Below are positions 55,511 through 63,655 of a stretch of 64,000 bases of DNA, piece by piece. How positions within the stretch are numbered: position 1 is the first letter of the stretch; the number at the start of each line of letters is the position of its first letter. This DNA is from Streptomyces candidus. Lineage in GTDB: Bacteria; Actinomycetota; Actinomycetes; Streptomycetales; Streptomycetaceae. A model generated the notes under the pieces. The model ran no database searches. It saw only the letters and a program-made list of their open reading frames with translations, and had not been told where the DNA came from. Both the position numbers and the translations under genes were made by a program. Location: positions 186,001-250,000 of the forward strand of contig NZ_JACHEM010000006.1 of the NCBI RefSeq assembly GCF_014207445.1. The letters run 5' to 3'.

Positions 55511-55849
55511 CGCTCCGGCCCTCCTCCCCGCCCCGTCCCGTTCTTCCACCGACGCACAGCAGCCTACGCAATTTCACCCCACGGTTTCCCACACACGTCA
55601 CACCTGGGTGACACAACTGCTTCCGCCGCGAAGTCACTCGCCCGCGTCCAGAACCCCTACGGGACACCGCGGCCGGAACGGTCCCCGGCGTCCCGCCGCA
55701 CCACACCCTCTCTTCCTGAACGGTGTGACAGCGCAGGGGACTTGAGGACCGATCAGCTCTCGCGCATGCCGTCCTGCGTGCGACGCCCGAATCCTGCCCC
55801 CCGGCCCGGTCCCGGGCCGCTGTCACTGGTGTGCGGCATCATCGGGAAC
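55511..55849. other. Gene-free divergent intergenic region
   Basis: 339 bases between the XRE-cupin gene and the exonuclease. Contains a minus-strand TAGGCT (55561-55566), a likely -10 for the XRE gene, and a GTCAC-N6-GTGAC inverted repeat near 55598-55613. On the plus side CATCAT (55837-55842) lies 7 bases ahead of GTG 55850. No open frame here looks coding. Confidence 0.5.
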
Positions 55850-56770
55850 GTGACCCGACGCCTGATGCTCCTCGACACCGCTTCCCTCTACTACCGGGCC
55901 TACTTCGGGGTCCCGGACTCGGTCCGCGCACCCGACGGCACCCCCGTCAACGCGGTGCGCGGGCTGCTGGACTTCATCGCCCGCTTGGTCCACGACCACA
56001 AACCGGACGACCTGGTCGCCTGCTGGGACAACGACTGGCGCCCCCAGTGGCGGGTCGACCTGATCCCGTCCTACAAGGCGCACCGCGTCGCCGAGGAGAT
56101 CGAGGGCGCACCGGACGCCGAGGAGACCCCCGACACCCTCTCCCCGCAGGTCCCGGTCATCGAAGAGGTCCTCGCCGCACTGGGCATCGCCCGGGTCGGC
56201 TCGGACGGGTACGAGGCGGACGACGTGATCGGCACCCTGACCGCCCGGGCAGAGGGACCGGTCGACGTCGTCACCGGCGACCGGGACCTCTTCCAGCTCG
56301 TCGACGACGCCCGCGGGCGCCGCATCCTCTATCCGATCAAGGGCGTCGGCACGCTCCAGGTCACCGACGAGGCATGGCTGCGGGAACGGTACGGGGTGGA
56401 CGGCCCCGGTTACGTCGACCTGGCCCTGCTGCGCGGCGACCCGAGCGACGGCCTGCCGGGCGTACCCGGTGTCGGCGAGAAGACCGCCGCCAAGCTGCTC
56501 GACGCGTACGGGAACCTGGCCGGGATCATGGCGGCCGTCGACGACCCCGCCTCCAAGCTCACCCCCTCCCAGCGCCGGAAACTGGACGAGGCCCGCCCCT
56601 ACCTCGCGGTCGCGCCGAAGGTCGTACGGGTCGCCGACGACGTCCCCCTCCCGTCCTTCGACCCGGCACTGCCCTCAGCCCCCCGCGACCCGGCGGCACT
56701 GGAGGCTCTGGCACAGCGGTACGGCTTGGGCGGCTCTTTGCAGCGACTTCTCTCCGTACTCCCGGACTGA
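55850..56770 (+). CDS. 5'-3' exonuclease (FEN/PolA N-domain type)
   Basis: 306 residues matching the PIN-like 5'-nuclease domain alone, without polymerase. MLLDTASLYYRAYF, DDLVACWDNDWRPQWR, YEADDVIGTL, TGDRDLFQLVDD (metal-binding acidics), and the helix-hairpin-helix GVPGVGEKTAAKLL. Probably removes flaps or RNA primers. GTG 55850 (leaderless -10 CATCAT) is five codons before ATG 55865. Confidence 0.93.
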   Translation: MTRRLMLLDTASLYYRAYFGVPDSVRAPDGTPVNAVRGLLDFIARLVHDHKPDDLVACWDNDWRPQWRVDLIPSYKAHRVAEEIEGAPDAEETPDTLSPQVPVIEEVLAALGIARVGSDGYEADDVIGTLTARAEGPVDVVTGDRDLFQLVDDARGRRILYPIKGVGTLQVTDEAWLRERYGVDGPGYVDLALLRGDPSDGLPGVPGVGEKTAAKLLDAYGNLAGIMAAVDDPASKLTPSQRRKLDEARPYLAVAPKVVRVADDVPLPSFDPALPSAPRDPAALEALAQRYGLGGSLQRLLSVLPD

Positions 56771-56774
56771 GCTG

Positions 56775-56793
56775 TTAGCTTAGGTAAGCCTAA
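56775..56793 (+). promoter_or_regulatory. Iron box (DmdR/IdeR-type operator)
   Basis: TTAGCTTAGGTAAGCCTAA, with perfect GCTTAGG-N4-CCTAAGC arms; it is close to the DmdR consensus TTAGGTTAGGCTMACCTAA. Lies ~32 bases before the siderophore-interacting protein gene. Confidence 0.85.
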
Positions 56794-56825
56794 GCAATGC
56801 AGCAGAGCGTTTTGGGGAGAGCACC

Positions 56826-57662
56826 GTGGCAGAACGACCGGCCCGTAAGGCACCGCGAGCCCACGAAGCGACGGTGGTGCGCACCGAGCGGATCACCCCG
56901 CACATGGTGCGCGTCGTCCTCGGCGGCGAGGCTCTCGCGACCCTCGGCGCCGACGAGTTCACCGACCACTACGTGAAAGTGCTCTTCCCCGTGCCCGGGG
57001 TGACCTACCCGGAGCCCTTCGACATGGCCCGCATCCGCGAGGAGTTCCCGGCCGAGCAGTGGCCGGTCAACCGGACGTACACGGTGCGCAGCTGGGACGC
57101 CGGGGCCCGCGAGCTGGCCATCGACTTCGTGGTGCACGGCGACGAGGGCCTGGCCGGCCCGTGGGCGGCCCGCGTCCAGCCCGGCGAAACGGTGCGCTTC
57201 CTGGGGCCGGGCGGCGGTTACGTGCCGGACCCGGCCGCGGACTGGCACCTGCTCGTCGGCGACGAGAGCGCGCTGCCGGCGATCGCCGCCTCCCTGGAGC
57301 GGATGCCTCCGGGCGCGGTGGTGCACGCCTTCATCGAGGTCCAGGACGCGGCCGAGGAGCAGAAGATCGACCCGCCGGACGGCGTCTCGGTGACCTGGCT
57401 GCACCGCGAGGGCCGCCCGGTCGGCGAGCAACTGGTGACGGCCGTGCGCGAGCTGGACTTCCCCTCCGGCGACGTCCACGCGTTCGTGCACGGTGAGGCG
57501 GGCTTCGTGAAGGAGCTGCGCCGCCACCTGCGCATCGACCGCCAGATCCCCCGCGAACGGCTCTCCATCTCGGGCTACTGGCGTCTGGGCCAGGACGACG
57601 ACACGTGGCGCGCGGTCAAGCGGGAGTGGAACGAGCAGGTGGAGCGCGAGCAGGAGCAGTAG
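56826..57662 (+). CDS. Siderophore-interacting protein (FAD ferric reductase)
   Basis: 278 residues of the SIP/ViuB family. The N-terminal FAD domain carries RTYTVRSWD (FAD-binding RxYT), DFVVHGDEGLAGPWA, and the C-terminal NAD(P)H-binding domain GDESALPAIAA and GYWRLGQDDD. Such reductases release iron from ferric siderophores in the cytosol. The strong iron box upstream makes DmdR repression in iron-rich conditions likely. ATG 56826 replaces no alternative. Confidence 0.94.
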   Translation: MAERPARKAPRAHEATVVRTERITPHMVRVVLGGEALATLGADEFTDHYVKVLFPVPGVTYPEPFDMARIREEFPAEQWPVNRTYTVRSWDAGARELAIDFVVHGDEGLAGPWAARVQPGETVRFLGPGGGYVPDPAADWHLLVGDESALPAIAASLERMPPGAVVHAFIEVQDAAEEQKIDPPDGVSVTWLHREGRPVGEQLVTAVRELDFPSGDVHAFVHGEAGFVKELRRHLRIDRQIPRERLSISGYWRLGQDDDTWRAVKREWNEQVEREQEQ

Positions 57663-57842
57663 CGCAACCGAGGGGACGGGCATGGTCCGACCACATCCGG
57701 GACACCCGGCACATCCGGCACAGGAGGGCGCGGAGCCAGCAGGCGCCGCGCCCTCCTGCCGTCGCCCCTCGCCCCGCGCCCTGCTCCTCCGCCTGCCCCA
57801 GTGAGTCGCAGCCCCGCGCACGCGTCCGGCGGGGCAAGCTGA

Positions 57843-57870
57843 CCAATCCGGGCGGGCGCCCGCTCCGAAC
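57843..57870 (+). promoter_or_regulatory. Putative SigK autoregulated promoter
   Basis: CCAATCC (57843-57849), 15 bases, CCGAAC (57865-57870), ~50 bases before sigK. GACCAATCCGG recurs identically at 60820 with CCGAAT after a similar spacer. It resembles the mycobacterial SigK motif (CCATCC and CCGAAT, from memory). The remaining 57663-57842 shows no gene. Confidence 0.65.
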
Positions 57871-57919
57871 ACCCTGTGGGAGCCAGTGTCCGCAGAGCGA
57901 GAGCGAAGGAAAAACCCGC

Positions 57920-58504
57920 GTGGAAGAAGCCGTCCAGTTCAGTGGAGCAGCCCCCTCGGGGCCGGACCTCCAGGAGCTCATCGGGCGAGTGGCCAGGGGC
58001 GACCAGGACGCCTTCGGCCGGGTGTACGACCTGGTCAGCGGCCCGGTCCTGGGGTTGATCCGCAGCGTGCTGCGCGATCCGGCGCAGTCCGAGGAGGTCG
58101 CCCAGGAGGTTCTGGTGGAGGTGTGGCGCACCGCCGCCCGCTTCCAGCCGGCCCGCGGCAGCGGGATGACCTGGGTGCTGACCCTGGCGCACCGCAGGGC
58201 CGTCGACCGGGTGCGTTCGGCGCAGGCATCGACGGACCGGGAGCAGCGGGCCGCGCTGCTCGACCGTACCCCCGCGTTCGACGAGGTCACCGAACAGGTG
58301 GAGGCCCGGCTGGAGCGCGAGCAGGTGCGCCGCTGCCTGCGCACGCTCACCGAGCTGCAACGCCAGTCGGTGACCCTGGCGTACTACCGCGGTCTCGCGT
58401 ACCGCGAGGTCGCGGAGCTCCTCTCCGTACCACTGGGGACCGTCAAGACCCGTATGCGCGACGGACTGATCCGGCTGCGCGACTGCCTGGGAGTGGGCGC
58501 ATGA
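57920..58504 (+). CDS. sigK: ECF sigma factor SigK
   Basis: 194 residues: region 2 (DAFGRVYDLVSGPVLGLIRSVLRDP, SEEVAQEVLVEVWRTAARF) and region 4 (LTELQRQSVTLAYYRGLAYREVAELLSVPLGTVKTRMRDGL). It matches the SigK/ECF19 group, whose members are controlled by RskA. GTG 57920 follows AAGGA. Its stop overlaps the rskA ATG by 4 bases (58501-58504). Confidence 0.92.
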   Translation: MEEAVQFSGAAPSGPDLQELIGRVARGDQDAFGRVYDLVSGPVLGLIRSVLRDPAQSEEVAQEVLVEVWRTAARFQPARGSGMTWVLTLAHRRAVDRVRSAQASTDREQRAALLDRTPAFDEVTEQVEARLEREQVRRCLRTLTELQRQSVTLAYYRGLAYREVAELLSVPLGTVKTRMRDGLIRLRDCLGVGA

Positions 58505-59247
58505 GCACGGCCGAACTGCACACGCTGACCGGCGCGTACGCGCTGCACGCACTGCCCGACGACGAACGCGCCGCCTTCGAGCGGCACCTCGCGGACTGCC
58601 CCTCCTGCACGCAGGAGGTACGCGAACTGGCCTCCACGGCGGCCCGGCTGGGCCGCGCCATGACGGAGAACCCGCCGGCCCGCATGAAGGACGAGGTCCT
58701 GCGGCGCATCGCGGCCGAACGCCAGGAAGGCCCACTGGCGGGCCGTCAGGCCCGGGTGCCGGGCAGATACGGGCGGGCCGCTTCCCGGTTCGTGCTGGCC
58801 GCGTGCGTCGCGGCGGCGGCCGCGTTCGGCGGTGTCGCCCTGTGGCAGTACGACGAGGCCCAGAACGCCCGTCAGCAGGCGCAGGCCGCCCAGACGCAGG
58901 CCGAGGCCCTGGCGTCGGTACTGGCCGCACCGGACGCGAAGGCCGCGACGGGCCGGGTCGGGGACGGCGCGTCGGCCACGGTCGTGGTGTCCCGCAGCCG
59001 GAACCGGGCGGCGTTCGTGGCGGCCGGGCTTCCGCAGCCGCCGCCCGGCAAGGTCTACCAGCTGTGGTTCAACGACGGCGGCACCATGCGTGCGGCCGGA
59101 CTGATGGACCCCAAGGCGCGCACCGACGCGGTGCTCCTCGACGGCCCGGTCGGCAGTGCGTCCGGCATGGGTCTCACGGTCGAACCCGCCGGAGGTTCCG
59201 CCGCTCCCACGTCGGACCCGCTCGCAGTGATGGACTTTCCCGCATGA
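58501..59247 (+). CDS. rskA: Anti-sigma-K factor RskA
   Basis: 248 residues. N-terminal cytosolic anti-sigma domain with HLADCPSC (His-x3-Cys-x2-Cys, ~30-37), one transmembrane helix at ~97-116 (FVLAACVAAAAAFGGVAL), and an extracytoplasmic RskA domain (AAFVAAGLPQPPPGKVYQLWF...). It should hold SigK until regulated proteolysis. Stop overlaps the photolyase ATG. Confidence 0.93.
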   Translation: MSTAELHTLTGAYALHALPDDERAAFERHLADCPSCTQEVRELASTAARLGRAMTENPPARMKDEVLRRIAAERQEGPLAGRQARVPGRYGRAASRFVLAACVAAAAAFGGVALWQYDEAQNARQQAQAAQTQAEALASVLAAPDAKAATGRVGDGASATVVVSRSRNRAAFVAAGLPQPPPGKVYQLWFNDGGTMRAAGLMDPKARTDAVLLDGPVGSASGMGLTVEPAGGSAAPTSDPLAVMDFPA

Positions 59248-60662
59248 GCCGAACGACTCCCCCCGCCCCGCCGTCCGCCACGTCCGGCGGCCGGGTCGCC
59301 GTCGTCCTCTTCACCTCCGACCTGCGCGTCCACGACCAGCCGGTACTGCGGGCCGCACTGCGCGGGGCCGACGAGGTGGTCCCGCTGTTCGTGCTCGACG
59401 ACGGGGTGCGGGAGGCGGGTTTCGCCGTACCCAACCGGCGCGCCTTCCTCGCCGACTGCCTGGCCGGGCTGGACGCGGAACTGCGCGCGAGGGGCGGCCG
59501 GCTGGTCGTCCGTACCGGACGGGTGGTGGACGAGGTCGCCCGGGTGGTGGCCGAGACCGGCGCACTGACGGTGCACGTCGCGGGCGGGGTCAGCGGGTAC
59601 GCCACCGGACGCGAGCAGCGGTTGCGTACCGCGCTGGCCGCTCACGGCTGCGAGCTGGCGGTGCATGACGCGGTGATCACCGTGCTGCCGCCCGGCGCGG
59701 TGACTCCGACGGGTGCCGGCAGCGACCACTTCGCCGTGTTCACGCCGTACCTCCGCCGTTGGGAAACGGCGGGGACGCGTGCGGTGCTCGGGGCGCCGAG
59801 GACGGTGCGGGTGCCGGATCGGGTCGCGAGCGACCCCCTCCCCGCCCGCACGTCCGTTCAGAACACCTCGCCGGGGCTGGCTACGGGCGGCGAGCGCACC
59901 GCCCGTAAACGCTTCACGGCCTGGCTCGCGGACGGCGTCTCGGGCATCGCCGGCTACGAGGACCAGCACGACGACCTCCCCGGCGACGCCACGTCCCGCC
60001 TCTCCCCGTACTTCCACTTCGGGTGCCTGTCGCCCGTGGAGGCGGTGCACCGGGCCCGGCAGAGGGGCGGCCCGGGTGCGGAGGCATTCGTACGCCAGCT
60101 GGCCTGGCGGGACTTCCACCACCAGGTCCTCGCCGCCCGCCCCGCGGCCGCGCACGCCGACTACCGTCCGCGGCACGACGCCTGGCGCTCGGACCCGGCC
60201 GAGATCGACGCCTGGAAGGCGGGCCTGACCGGTTTCCCGGTGGTCGACGCGGCGATGCGACAACTCGCGCACGAGGGGTGGATGCACAACCGGGGCAGGC
60301 TGCTGGTCGCCAGTTTCCTCACCAAGACGCTGTACGTGGACTGGCGGCTGGGGGCCGCCCACTTCCTGTCGCTCCTGGTCGACGGAGACCTCGCCAACAA
60401 CCAGATGAACTGGCAGTGGGCGGCGGGCACCGGCACCGACACCCGCCCCAACCGCATCCTCAACCCGCTCGCACAGGCCAAACGCTTCGACCCGCACGGC
60501 GACTACGTGCGCCGCTGGGTGCCGGAACTGGCGGACTTCGCCGGCTCCGCCGTGCACCAGCCGTGGCGTCTGGAGGGCCCGGCGCGGGCCCGCTTCGACT
60601 ACCCGGACCCGATCGTCGACCTGGCGGAGAGCCGGGCCCGGTTCGAGCGGGCACGGGGATAG
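59244..60662 (+). CDS. phrB: Deoxyribodipyrimidine photolyase
   Basis: 472 residues, class-I CPD photolyase/cryptochrome. N-terminal antenna domain VAVVLFTSDLRVHDQPVL; FAD domain RLSPYFHFGCLS, QLAWRDFHHQ, GFPVVDAAMRQLAHEGWMHN and NNQMNWQWAAGTGTDT. Repairs UV dimers with blue light. ATG 59244 overlaps the rskA stop (ATGA), so it is translationally coupled to the sigma factor/anti-sigma pair. Confidence 0.96.
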   Translation: MSRTTPPAPPSATSGGRVAVVLFTSDLRVHDQPVLRAALRGADEVVPLFVLDDGVREAGFAVPNRRAFLADCLAGLDAELRARGGRLVVRTGRVVDEVARVVAETGALTVHVAGGVSGYATGREQRLRTALAAHGCELAVHDAVITVLPPGAVTPTGAGSDHFAVFTPYLRRWETAGTRAVLGAPRTVRVPDRVASDPLPARTSVQNTSPGLATGGERTARKRFTAWLADGVSGIAGYEDQHDDLPGDATSRLSPYFHFGCLSPVEAVHRARQRGGPGAEAFVRQLAWRDFHHQVLAARPAAAHADYRPRHDAWRSDPAEIDAWKAGLTGFPVVDAAMRQLAHEGWMHNRGRLLVASFLTKTLYVDWRLGAAHFLSLLVDGDLANNQMNWQWAAGTGTDTRPNRILNPLAQAKRFDPHGDYVRRWVPELADFAGSAVHQPWRLEGPARARFDYPDPIVDLAESRARFERARG

Positions 60663-60821
60663 CGGCCGCCGCCCGTACCGGGGACCGCGCCCCGCGCGAC
60701 GGGCCGTTCCAGGTGCCCGCCTGCCCGACCTGCTCCGGCGACCAGCACATTCGGAGCCGCGGGCCGGCCGGATTGGCCGAAGGCCCGAGAAATACCCGCA
60801 CGGATGAATCACGCATCCGGA

Positions 60822-60850
60822 CCAATCCGGAACGGGCCTCGGCCCCGAAT
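60822..60850 (+). promoter_or_regulatory. Putative SigK promoter of the oxidoreductase-fasciclin genes
   Basis: CCAATCC (60822-60828), 16 bases, CCGAAT (60845-60850), 7 bases before GTG 60858. The eleven bases GACCAATCCGG equal those ahead of sigK. A leaderless transcript is expected. Confidence 0.65.
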
Positions 60851-60857
60851 GCATTGC

Positions 60858-62711
60858 GTGAGCGAAAAAACCGGAAGTCGACGCACCCTCGCGGCAGCGG
60901 TCAGCGGACCGATCGCCGCATTCGCCGCGCTGTGCGTGGCGGAGCTGGTGGCGGCCGCGGTACGCCCCGAGGCGGGACCGGTGGCAGCGGTGGGCGGCGC
61001 GGTCGTGGACCGCACCCCGGCCGTCGTGAAGGACTTCGCCATCCGCACCTTCGGCACCGCCGACAAGCTGGTGCTCCAGATCGGCATCCTGACCGTACTG
61101 GCCGTGTTCGCGCTGGCCGTCGGTCTGCTGTCGGCCCGGCACCGGCGCACGGCCGCGCTCCTTGTGGCGGGCTTCGGTGTTCTGGGCGCGTGGATCGCCG
61201 TGGGACGGCCGGACGGCCGGCTCCTGGACGCGCTGCCCTCGCTGGCCGGAGGACTCGCCGGGTGCGCGGTGCTTCTCGTACTCACCTCGAAGCTGGGCGC
61301 ACGCCCGTCCCCCGCGGCTGAGGGGAAGACGGCGGCGCCCGGGGGCGGGCACGCAGGTTCCGGTACGGGGAACGTGGGCTCCCCCTCGGACCCGGCCCGC
61401 CCCGGGGGCGCGGGGAGTGCGGCCTCCGCGCCCCCCGCCGCCCCGAGCGGGAGGGAGGGGCCGCCCACTGCGGGGGCTGCCCCTTCCCACCCGGCGGGCT
61501 CCCCGGAGACGGTGCCCGAGCACTCCGCCGGAAAGCCGACGATGCGCCCGGACGCGTACTCCACCCACGGAACCTCCGGAAGCCAGGACACGGACCGCCC
61601 CCGCCCCGCCGGATCGCCGGGCTTCGACCGCCGCGCGTTCGTCGTCGCCGCCTCCGCCTCCGTCGCCGCGTCCGCGGGCGCCGGACTGCTCGGCCGCCAC
61701 CTCAACTCCGGACGTCAGGCCGACGCCTCCGCCGCCCGGTCCCGGATCGACCTGCCCGCCCCCGCCGAACGGGCCCGCCCGCTCCCTGGGGGCACGGAAC
61801 TCTCGATCCCCGGCGTCGCTCCGTTCACCACGCCCAACCGGGACTTCTACCGGGTGGACACCGCCCTCGTCGTGCCGCGCGTCGACGCCACCCGCTGGCG
61901 GCTGAAGGTGCACGGCCGGGGCGTACGCAGCCCGCTGTCCCTCTCCTTCGACGACCTCCTCAAGCTTCCGCTGATCGAGCGGGACATCACCCTCACCTGC
62001 GTGTCGAACCAGGTGGGCGGCCCGTACGTGGGCAACGCGCGCTGGATCGGCGTACGGCTGGCCGACGTCCTGCGCGACGCGGGTGTGCGACCGCCCTCGC
62101 GCGGCGGCCCCGCCGACCAGCTGGTCGCCCGTTCGGTCGACGGCATGACGCTCGGCTCACCCGTCGAGACGGTGATGGACGGCCGCGACGCCCTCCTCGC
62201 CCTCGGCATGAACGGCGAGCCGCTCCCCTTCGACCACGGCTTCCCCGTCCGCATGGTCGTCCCCGGCCTGTACGGGTACGTCTCGGCGTGCAAGTGGCTC
62301 CAGGACCTGGAACTGACCACGTTCGACGACTTCGACGCGTACTGGGTGCGCCGCAAGTGGGCTCGTGAGGCGCCGATCAAGACGCAGTCACGCATCGACA
62401 CCCCGCGCCCGCTCGCCTCGCCGAAGGCGGGCCCGGTCACCGTGGCCGGCGTCGCCTGGGCCCAGCACCGGGGCATCGCCCGGGTGCAGGTACGGGTCGA
62501 CGGCGGCCCCTGGCAGGACGCGCGGCTCGCCGCCGAGGCGGGCCGCGACACCTGGCGCCAGTGGACATGGCCGTGGACGGCCACCCCCGGGAACCACACC
62601 CTCGAAGTCCGCGCGACGGACCGCGAGGGGGACACCCAGACCGAGCGCCGGGTCGGCACCGTCCCCGACGGTGCCACCGGCCTCCATTCGGTGGTGGTCG
62701 CCGTGACCTGA
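60858..62711 (+). CDS. Membrane molybdopterin-dependent oxidoreductase (sulfite-oxidase fold)
   Basis: 617 residues. About four transmembrane helices in the first 160 (starting ~15), a Pro/Gly-rich linker of ~100, a possible further membrane/Tat-like region near ~260 (RRAFVVAASASVAASAGAGLLGR), then the Moco domain with the likely Mo-ligand Cys in LTCVSNQVGG and the C-terminal dimerisation (Ig-like) domain. Substrate unknown. GTG 60858 is preferred because the -10 CCGAAT ends 7 bases before it; ATG 60849 overlaps that -10. Confidence 0.9.
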   Translation: MSEKTGSRRTLAAAVSGPIAAFAALCVAELVAAAVRPEAGPVAAVGGAVVDRTPAVVKDFAIRTFGTADKLVLQIGILTVLAVFALAVGLLSARHRRTAALLVAGFGVLGAWIAVGRPDGRLLDALPSLAGGLAGCAVLLVLTSKLGARPSPAAEGKTAAPGGGHAGSGTGNVGSPSDPARPGGAGSAASAPPAAPSGREGPPTAGAAPSHPAGSPETVPEHSAGKPTMRPDAYSTHGTSGSQDTDRPRPAGSPGFDRRAFVVAASASVAASAGAGLLGRHLNSGRQADASAARSRIDLPAPAERARPLPGGTELSIPGVAPFTTPNRDFYRVDTALVVPRVDATRWRLKVHGRGVRSPLSLSFDDLLKLPLIERDITLTCVSNQVGGPYVGNARWIGVRLADVLRDAGVRPPSRGGPADQLVARSVDGMTLGSPVETVMDGRDALLALGMNGEPLPFDHGFPVRMVVPGLYGYVSACKWLQDLELTTFDDFDAYWVRRKWAREAPIKTQSRIDTPRPLASPKAGPVTVAGVAWAQHRGIARVQVRVDGGPWQDARLAAEAGRDTWRQWTWPWTATPGNHTLEVRATDREGDTQTERRVGTVPDGATGLHSVVVAVT

Positions 62712-62777
62712 CCCACCGGGCACGCCCCGGACCACCGCCCCATACAGCAAGCCCACCCCCTGTTCTAGGAGAACACC

Positions 62778-63437
62778 ATGCGCACCACCCGTACCCTCGC
62801 CCGCCGTGCCGCCCTCACCGTCTCCGCGGTGGCCCTCTTCCCCCTCGCCCTGACCGGCTGCTCCGACGGCGGCACGGACAAGGACGCGCCCGCCAAGTCC
62901 GAGTCCTCGCAGAGCCAGGCGCCGGAGACGCCCGCCGGGCCCGCCTCCGCCGACCCGATGGCCGCCCCGTTCGGCCCGGGCTGTGCCGGCGTCCCGAAGG
63001 AAGGCGCGGGCAGCTTCGACGGCATGGCCAAGGACCCCGTCGCCACCGCCGCCTCCAACAACCCGGCCCTGTCCACCCTCGTCACCGCGGTGAAGAAGGC
63101 GGGCCTGGTCGACACCCTCAACAACGCCCAGAACATCACCGTCTTCGCCCCCACCAACGACGCCTTCGCCAAGCTTCCGAAGGCCGACCTGGACGCGGTC
63201 CTCGCCGACAAGGACAAGCTCACCAGCATCCTCACCTACCACGTGGTGGGCGAGAAGCTGACGCCCAAGCAGCTGGAGTCGGGCACCTACCCGACCCTCC
63301 AGAAGTCCACCCTGACCACCGCCGGATCCGGTGAGTCCTACAAGGTCAACGACAGCTCCAACGTCGTCTGCGGCAACGTCCCGACCGCCAACGCGACGGT
63401 CTACATCGTCGACACGGTCCTGATGCCGAAGAGCTGA
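62778..63437 (+). CDS. Fasciclin-domain lipoprotein
   Basis: 219 residues. Signal peptide with lipobox LTGC (Cys ~28), Ser/Glu/Pro linker, and a single FAS1 domain (~70-217): NITVFAPTNDAFAKLP and ILTYHVVGEKL. Close in layout to mycobacterial MPT83/MPT70, the main SigK targets. AGGAG precedes ATG 62778; 66 bases after the oxidoreductase, so co-transcribed. Confidence 0.94.
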   Translation: MRTTRTLARRAALTVSAVALFPLALTGCSDGGTDKDAPAKSESSQSQAPETPAGPASADPMAAPFGPGCAGVPKEGAGSFDGMAKDPVATAASNNPALSTLVTAVKKAGLVDTLNNAQNITVFAPTNDAFAKLPKADLDAVLADKDKLTSILTYHVVGEKLTPKQLESGTYPTLQKSTLTTAGSGESYKVNDSSNVVCGNVPTANATVYIVDTVLMPKS

Positions 63438-63458
63438 CCCGCCGCACCGAGCAGTTCC

Positions 63459-63500
63459 GCCGTGTCCGTACGCCCACCCTGTGACGCGTACGGACACGGC
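63459..63500 (+). terminator. Terminator of the SigK-module operon
   Basis: 15-bp perfect stem GCCGTGTCCGTACGC (63459-63473) with its complement at 63486-63500, 12-base loop, 22 bases after the fasciclin stop. Confidence 0.8.
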
Positions 63501-63508
63501 TCACTCGC

Positions 63509-63549
63509 GCGCGGGGCGGGGTGCGCGGGGCGGGGTGCGCGGGGCGGGG
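63509..63549 (+). repeat. Three tandem copies of a 14-bp G-rich unit
   Basis: GCGCGGGGCGGGGT repeated at 63509, 63523 and (13 bases) 63537, in the non-coding gap before the pseudouridine synthase. It could form G-quadruplexes on the plus strand. Confidence 0.85.
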
Positions 63550-63655
63550 CTGGTGGAACGCAGGTCCGCCACCGGGGACAGCCGTCCCGCTCCGTCCTTG
63601 CGCGTCACCCACGCGCCGCGGCCCCGCCCCATCGCTCCGTACCCTTGTCCTCGAC

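Noticed and set aside
63509..63549. CRISPR-like array
   Set aside because: Head-to-tail 14-mers with no spacers and no cas genes.
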